Source of the DNA: an uncultured Collinsella sp.
Lineage (GTDB): Bacteria; Actinomycetota; Coriobacteriia; Coriobacteriales; Coriobacteriaceae
Assembly: GCA_900549655.1 (NCBI GenBank)
Contig: UROZ01000068.1
Coordinates: forward strand, 1-10,261
Length of the DNA stretch: 10,261 bases
Direction: 5' to 3'
Part shown: piece by piece, positions 6,851 through 10,261 of the stretch
How positions within the stretch are numbered: position 1 is the first letter of the stretch
How the letters are laid out: every line of letters starts with the position of its first letter
Made by a program: the position numbers and the translations under genes
Notes under the pieces: generated by a model
Databases searched by the model: none
What the model was told of the DNA's origin: nothing
What the model saw: the letters and a program-made list of their open reading frames with translations, nothing else

Positions 6851-6877
6851 CGTTGCAACAGGTCAACCCCTGCAACG
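6851..6877. repeat. 7-bp inverted repeat upstream of the RAYT-like gene
   Basis: CGTTGCA (6851-6857) and TGCAACG (6871-6877) form a perfect inverted repeat with a 13-base centre. No T-run follows on either strand, so it does not look like a terminator. It lies about 125 bp before the transposase-like start and is a single copy. It could be an operator, or a REP-like hairpin cognate to the protein, but it lacks a recognisable REP tetranucleotide guide. Confidence 0.4.
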
Positions 6878-7030
6878 CTTACAAGAGCTGACCAAAAGCT
6901 TGCCAAAGACGGACCCCCTCTACGGAAGTTCGCGACCACAGAACATAGCGTTAAACCGTTTCAATTAAAACTTCCGGACTTCTCGATACGAAAACTGAGC
7001 CGTTCGCCGAATATTCCGTGCATTTCGCGG

Positions 7031-7036
7031 TATTAT
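7031..7036 (+). promoter_or_regulatory. Candidate -10 box of the NifU-like/GGGtGRT operon
   Basis: TATTAT matches the -10 consensus in five of six bases and lies in the AT-rich end of the gap, giving a leader of about 90 bases. I cannot find a convincing -35 at normal spacing: TTCGCC at 7003-7008 is 22 bp away. It is therefore tentative. Confidence 0.35.
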
Positions 7037-7116
7037 AGGGGCTGCATGTCATGTCCCTTTCGAAGGGTCGCCCGGCAATCGCCAGCCACGACCCCCAGAC
7101 GGGACGCCAACACGAT

Positions 7117-7128
7117 AGAGAGGAGAGG
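7117..7128 (+). promoter_or_regulatory. Ribosome binding site that sets the NifU-like start
   Basis: The purine run AGAGAGGAGAGG ends two bases before the ATG at 7130, with the AGGAG core about five to nine bases upstream. The in-frame ATG at 7046 has no such site. Confidence 0.7.
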
Positions 7129-7129
7129 C

Positions 7130-7864
7130 ATGCAGTACTCACAGGAAGTGGAGAACATGTGCCCCGTTGCCAAGGGTGCATACCACGGCCCCGCACCCAT
7201 CCCCGAGGAGGGCAAGTGGGTCCAGGCTAAGGAGATTTCCGACATCTCCGGTCTTACGCACGGTGTGGGTTGGTGCGCACCTCAGCAGGGCGCCTGCAAG
7301 CTCACGCTGAACGTCAAGGACGGCATCATCGAGGAGGCCCTCGTTGAGACCATCGGCTGCTCGGGCATGACCCACTCTGCCGCCATGGCTTCCGAGATCC
7401 TTCCCGGTAAGACCATCCTCGAGGCCCTTAACACCGACCTCGTCTGCGACGCCATCAACGTTGCTATGCGCGAGATCTTCCTGCAGATCGTTTACGGCCG
7501 CAGCCAGACCGCGTTCTCCGAGGGCGGCCTGCCCGTGGGCGCCTCCCTCGACGACCTCGGCAAGGGCCTTCGCTCTCAGGTCGGTACCATGTTCGGCACC
7601 AAGGCCAAGGGCGCTCGTTACCTCGAGCTCGCTCAGGGCTACGTCACCCGCATGGCTCTCAACGACAAGAACGAGATCATCGCGTTCGAGTTCCTGAACC
7701 TCGGTAAGTTCACCGACGCCGTCAAGGCCGGCAAGACCCCCGAGGAGGCCATCGCTGGCGCTATGGGCCACTATGGTCAGTGGGAGAACGCTGCCAAGTA
7801 CATCGACCCGCGCACCGACGAGGAGACTCACTCCGTCGCCAGCGTGTTCCCGGTTCACGAGTAG
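7130..7864 (+). CDS. NifU/IscU-like Fe-S scaffold-type protein, partner of the GGGtGRT protein
   Basis: The 244-residue soluble protein contains a NifU_N/IscU-like region at about 45-115 (CKLTLNVKDGIIEEALVET, then IGCSGMTHSA and GKTILEAL). Its Cys are 11, 49, 56, 77 and 106. Cys77 aligns with the second IscU/SufU Cys (GC-S/A). The first IscU ligand motif CGD is absent; Cys49-X6-Cys56 brackets that position instead. A second stretch at about 172-211 (TRMALNDKNEIIAFEF, then AGKTPEEAI) resembles the first without its Cys, suggesting a degenerate internal duplication. The start at 7130 is set by its ribosome binding site; starting at 7046 would add 28 unrelated residues. The GGGtGRT gene follows after 18 bp. 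A cluster or persulfide carrier role is inferred only. Confidence 0.85.
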   Translation: MQYSQEVENMCPVAKGAYHGPAPIPEEGKWVQAKEISDISGLTHGVGWCAPQQGACKLTLNVKDGIIEEALVETIGCSGMTHSAAMASEILPGKTILEALNTDLVCDAINVAMREIFLQIVYGRSQTAFSEGGLPVGASLDDLGKGLRSQVGTMFGTKAKGARYLELAQGYVTRMALNDKNEIIAFEFLNLGKFTDAVKAGKTPEEAIAGAMGHYGQWENAAKYIDPRTDEETHSVASVFPVHE

Positions 7865-7882
7865 AAAGGGAGGGAAATAACT

Positions 7883-8887
7883 ATGACTGTTACGTTCGAA
7901 GGTTACGAGCGCCGCGCTGACAAGATCAACAAGTGCCTCGCCGACAACGGCATCGCCTCCCTCGAGGAAGCTCTGCAGATCTGCACCGACAAGGGCTTCA
8001 ACCCGCGTGAGATCGTCAACAACACCCAGTCCATCGCCTTCCAGAACGCTGAGTGGGCCTACACCCTCGGCTGCGCTCTCGCTGTCAAGCGCGAGGCCAA
8101 GACCGCTTCTGAGGCTGCTGCCATCATCGGCGAGGGCATCCAGGCCTTCACCGTTCCCGGCTCCGTCGCCGAGGACCGCAAGGTCGGTCTGGGCCACGGC
8201 AACCTGGGCGCTATGCTGCTCTCCGACGACACCGAGTGCTTCGCCTTCCTGGCCGGCCACGAGTCCTTCGCTGCCGCTGAGGGCGCTATCGGCCTGGCTC
8301 TGAACGCCAACAAGGCTCGTAAGAAGCCGCTTCGCGTCATCCTCAACGGTCTGGGCAAGGACGCTGCTCAGATCATCGCCCGCATCAACGGCTTCACCTA
8401 TGTGAAGACCCAGTTCGACTACTACACGGGCGAGCTCAAGGTCGTCGAGACCATCCCCTACTCCGATGGTCCCCGTGCTGCCGTTAACTGCTACGGCTCC
8501 GACGACGTCCGCGAGGGCGTTGCCATCATGTGGCACGAGAACGTCGATATCTCGATCACCGGTAACTCCACCAACCCCACGCGCTTCCAGCACCCCGTCG
8601 CTGGCACCTACAAGAAGGAGCGCCTCGAGGCTGGCAAGAAGTACTTCTCCGTCGCTTCTGGTGGCGGCACTGGCCGTACCCTGCACCCGGACAACATGGG
8701 CGCCGGCCCTGCCTCTTACGGCATGACCGACACCATGGGCCGCATGCACTCCGACGCCCAGTTCGCCGGTTCTTCCTCCGTGCCTGCGCACGTCGACATG
8801 ATGGGTCTCATCGGCATGGGCAACAACCCCATGGTCGGTGCCACCGTCGCCTGCGCTGTCGCCGTCGAGGAGGCCCTCAAGGCCTAA
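7883..8887 (+). CDS. GGGtGRT-motif protein of unknown function
   Basis: The 334-residue protein carries the motif GGGTGRT at 260-266 (SVASGGGTGRTLHPDN), which defines the uncharacterised GGGtGRT family; the length matches that family (about 330). No signal peptide or membrane helix is seen. Other notable segments are Gly-rich GLGHGNLGAM (102-111), WHENVDISITGNSTNP (217-232), and the Met/Gly-rich C-terminus (MMGLIGMGNNPMVGATVACAVAVEEAL). Cys are at 18, 34, 64, 119, 203 and 324. GGAGG-like AAAGGGAGG precedes the ATG. Codons favour GCT, CGT and TCC more than in the suf genes, which suggests high expression. Co-transcription with the NifU-like gene suggests a joint Fe-S or sulfur-related role; the biochemical activity is unknown. 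Confidence 0.92.
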   Translation: MTVTFEGYERRADKINKCLADNGIASLEEALQICTDKGFNPREIVNNTQSIAFQNAEWAYTLGCALAVKREAKTASEAAAIIGEGIQAFTVPGSVAEDRKVGLGHGNLGAMLLSDDTECFAFLAGHESFAAAEGAIGLALNANKARKKPLRVILNGLGKDAAQIIARINGFTYVKTQFDYYTGELKVVETIPYSDGPRAAVNCYGSDDVREGVAIMWHENVDISITGNSTNPTRFQHPVAGTYKKERLEAGKKYFSVASGGGTGRTLHPDNMGAGPASYGMTDTMGRMHSDAQFAGSSSVPAHVDMMGLIGMGNNPMVGATVACAVAVEEALKA

Positions 8888-8921
8888 TCGCGCCCGCGCG
8901 ATGCTCATATAGTTGAGCTTT

Positions 8922-8955
8922 AGAGCCGCTACCTTTCGAGGTGGCGGCTCTTTTT
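8922..8955 (+). terminator. Strong Rho-independent terminator after the GGGtGRT gene
   Basis: A 13-bp stem joins 8922-8934 to 8939-8951. It has one G-T wobble, AGAGCCGC pairing with GCGGCTCT, and a TTCG tetraloop. A TTTTT run (8951-8955) follows. It ends the two-gene operon 35 bp after its stop codon. Confidence 0.95.
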
Positions 8956-9143
8956 GTATGCGCTGTCGCAGGGTAGCTAATGCCGATATATCAGTTGGGG
9001 CGAAATACGAGATGTGATGAGACGGAGCGTCAGAACGCCTATGACGCCCACCTGCCATATTTGCCCTTTACCGATTTGCCGAGTCTTTGCGGCCCCATTG
9101 CCGATCACCCATGCGACAATGCGCCGGACGAGAAAGGAATCCG

Positions 9144-10261
9144 ATGGAATCGACTGATGTACTGGTAATTGGATCTGGCATTGCGGGCCTTTGCGCCGCC
9201 ATCGAAGCGGCACGCACGGGCGCAACCGTCGCTGTGGCAAGCGCCGGCAAGATTATGAGTGGATCGAGCTTCTTCCCCGGAACCTGGGGCCTGGGGCTTA
9301 TCGGACCCGTTAACGAAGACGACGAACAAGACCTCATCGACACCATCCAGACCGTCGGCGGCGGTGTCGCCGACCCCGAGCTTGTCCAGACGTTTGTCCA
9401 CGGCATTCCCCAGGCAATTGAATGGCTCGAGCAAGACCTGGGCGTTGAGCTCCAGCGTCCGCAAAGCGCTGAGAGCGCTCAGCAAAAGCAGTTTATCCCC
9501 TGCTTTGACCACAAAACGCGCATGTGGCGCGGCCTCACCCGCAAGCCCCTTGATGACGCTCTGACGGCCCGGATCGAGTCGCTCGGCATTCGTCTGCTCC
9601 CCCGCCATGAGCTTATCGACCTTGTTGAGGACACGAACGGCAGAATAACCGGAACCGTGCTCTACGACCTCACCGAAAATCGAATCGTGCCCTTTGCTGC
9701 CAAGGCCACGATCATCGCAGCCGGTGGCACAGGCGGCCTGTTCGAGCGCAGCCTTACGTCGGCTGATGTGCTCAGCTCCTCGCAGGCCATCGCGCTGGCG
9801 CACAGCGCAACACTTACTAATATAGAGTTCATGCAGATGATGCCCGGCTTCATCGAGCCCAGGCGTAACTTGGTCTTCAACGAGAAAACCTGGCGCTACG
9901 TACATGTAGACCAGCCGGCAGATATTGCCGACGACAAGCTGGACGACCTGCTCGAGCAGCGCTCTGGATATGGTCCCTTCACGTCACGTTTGGCCTCCCG
10001 CGCTATCGATCTCGTCATCGATAAGGCAGGTGCCGAAGGCCTGGCACTCCACTACGACTTCCCCAGTGAGGATGTCCCAGAATTTGTGCAGACTTTTGCC
10101 ACCTGGCTGCAAGACGAGCACGGCATCGCCCCGACTGACGAGATGCGCGTTGCGATGTATGCCCACGCCGCTAACGGCGGCATCAAGATCGATAAGACCG
10201 CGCACACGGGCGTTGAGGGCCTCTACGCTTGCGGCGAGGCGACAGGCGGCATGCACGGCGC
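9144..10261 (+). CDS. FAD-binding flavoprotein, fumarate reductase/L-aspartate oxidase superfamily (3' end cut by window edge)
   Basis: The 372 residues seen begin with a dinucleotide-binding fold, VLVIGSGIAGLCAAIEAA (6-23), and continue with IIAAGGTGGLF (190-200) and the family's C-terminal FAD segment GVEGLYACGEATGGMHG (356-372). No signal peptide or Tat motif is visible, so it is probably cytoplasmic. The superfamily is usually 400-600 residues, so the remainder lies beyond the window. Two substrate-site motifs differ from fumarate reductases: the QxHP-type segment reads EFMQMMPG (228-235), and the HHTMGG-type segment reads HAANGG (341-346). A substrate other than fumarate or aspartate is therefore possible. 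AAAGGA lies seven bases before the ATG. It is separated from the preceding operon by its terminator and 188 bp. Confidence 0.85.
   Translation, partial: MESTDVLVIGSGIAGLCAAIEAARTGATVAVASAGKIMSGSSFFPGTWGLGLIGPVNEDDEQDLIDTIQTVGGGVADPELVQTFVHGIPQAIEWLEQDLGVELQRPQSAESAQQKQFIPCFDHKTRMWRGLTRKPLDDALTARIESLGIRLLPRHELIDLVEDTNGRITGTVLYDLTENRIVPFAAKATIIAAGGTGGLFERSLTSADVLSSSQAIALAHSATLTNIEFMQMMPGFIEPRRNLVFNEKTWRYVHVDQPADIADDKLDDLLEQRSGYGPFTSRLASRAIDLVIDKAGAEGLALHYDFPSEDVPEFVQTFATWLQDEHGIAPTDEMRVAMYAHAANGGIKIDKTAHTGVEGLYACGEATGGMHG

Larger units (their letters stand above)
6789..7129. other. Gene-free stretch before the NifU-like operon
   Basis: I find no credible gene in these 341 bp. The open frames here are extensions or antisense shadows without ribosome binding sites. 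The left part has the inverted repeat described at 6851-6877. The right part is AT-richer than its surroundings (about 6950-7040) and ends in a candidate -10. The leader from about 7043 to 7129 includes a small CCCTT-TCG-AAGGG hairpin (7055-7067). Confidence 0.6.

Noticed and set aside
5880..6877. Hairpins on both sides of the RAYT-like gene as REP elements of a mobile unit
   Set aside because: The two hairpins (5880-5911 and 6851-6877) are unrelated in sequence. The first has a T-tail and acts as a terminator, and there are no target-site duplications or terminal repeats.
6370..6891. 173-codon plus-strand frame opposite the RAYT-like gene
   Set aside because: It has no ribosome binding site or recognisable domain, and it overlaps a clear family member on the minus strand.
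6727..6939. 71-residue N-terminal extension of the RAYT-like protein
   Set aside because: The internal ATG at 6726 has a good ribosome binding site and matches the family N-terminus. The extension would also cover the candidate promoter.
9027..9047. GCGTC/GACGC inverted repeat before the flavoprotein gene
   Set aside because: A 5-bp stem with an 11-base loop is expected by chance in GC-rich DNA, and no other signal supports it.
7139..9058. 639-codon minus-strand frame opposite the NifU-like and GGGtGRT genes
   Set aside because: Same cause: the third-position GC bias of the true genes removes stops on the other strand. The product has no recognisable domain and the frame runs through a strong terminator.
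8980..9168. 62-codon plus-strand frame between the terminator and the flavoprotein gene
   Set aside because: It overlaps the flavoprotein start, has no ribosome binding site and shows no similarity I recognise.

Overview
The window is high-GC, densely coded DNA, probably from a Coriobacteriia actinomycete. Collinsella is my best guess from the gene order, codon style and the NifU-like/GGGtGRT pair, but no rRNA or other marker is present to prove it. The theme is iron-sulfur (Fe-S) cluster biogenesis.

Left part (1-5920): a complete SUF operon, sufC-sufB-sufD-sufS-sufU, is read rightward. Its genes overlap or nearly touch, which suggests one transcript. A divergent, partial Rrf2/IscR-like regulator gene with three Cys precedes it. 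The 224-bp divergent region carries two 31-bp palindromes (TGGGACAA-N15-TTGTCCCA), which I propose as the operators of that regulator, plus a candidate suf promoter. A 17-bp word from this control region recurs once just after the sufU stop, next to the intrinsic terminator of the operon. In the pathway, SufS (PLP cysteine desulfurase) makes persulfide, SufU accepts it in the Gram-positive style (no sufE or sufA is present), and SufBCD assembles the cluster with the SufC ATPase.

Middle part (5917-7129): a leftward REP-associated-tyrosine-transposase-like gene with an HUH motif and a C-terminal helix-turn-helix. The position where the family has its catalytic Tyr appears to be Ser. No REP array is visible. 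About 400 bp without a gene follow, holding a likely promoter for this gene and one for the next operon.

Right part (7130-8955): a two-gene operon of a NifU/IscU-like protein with unusual Cys placement and a GGGtGRT-motif protein of unknown function. It has strong ribosome binding sites and ends in a 13-bp UUCG-loop terminator. This pair is the best candidate for an undescribed system. The window ends in a partial FAD-binding protein of the fumarate reductase/L-aspartate oxidase superfamily (9144-end), in which the usual substrate-binding His positions are changed.
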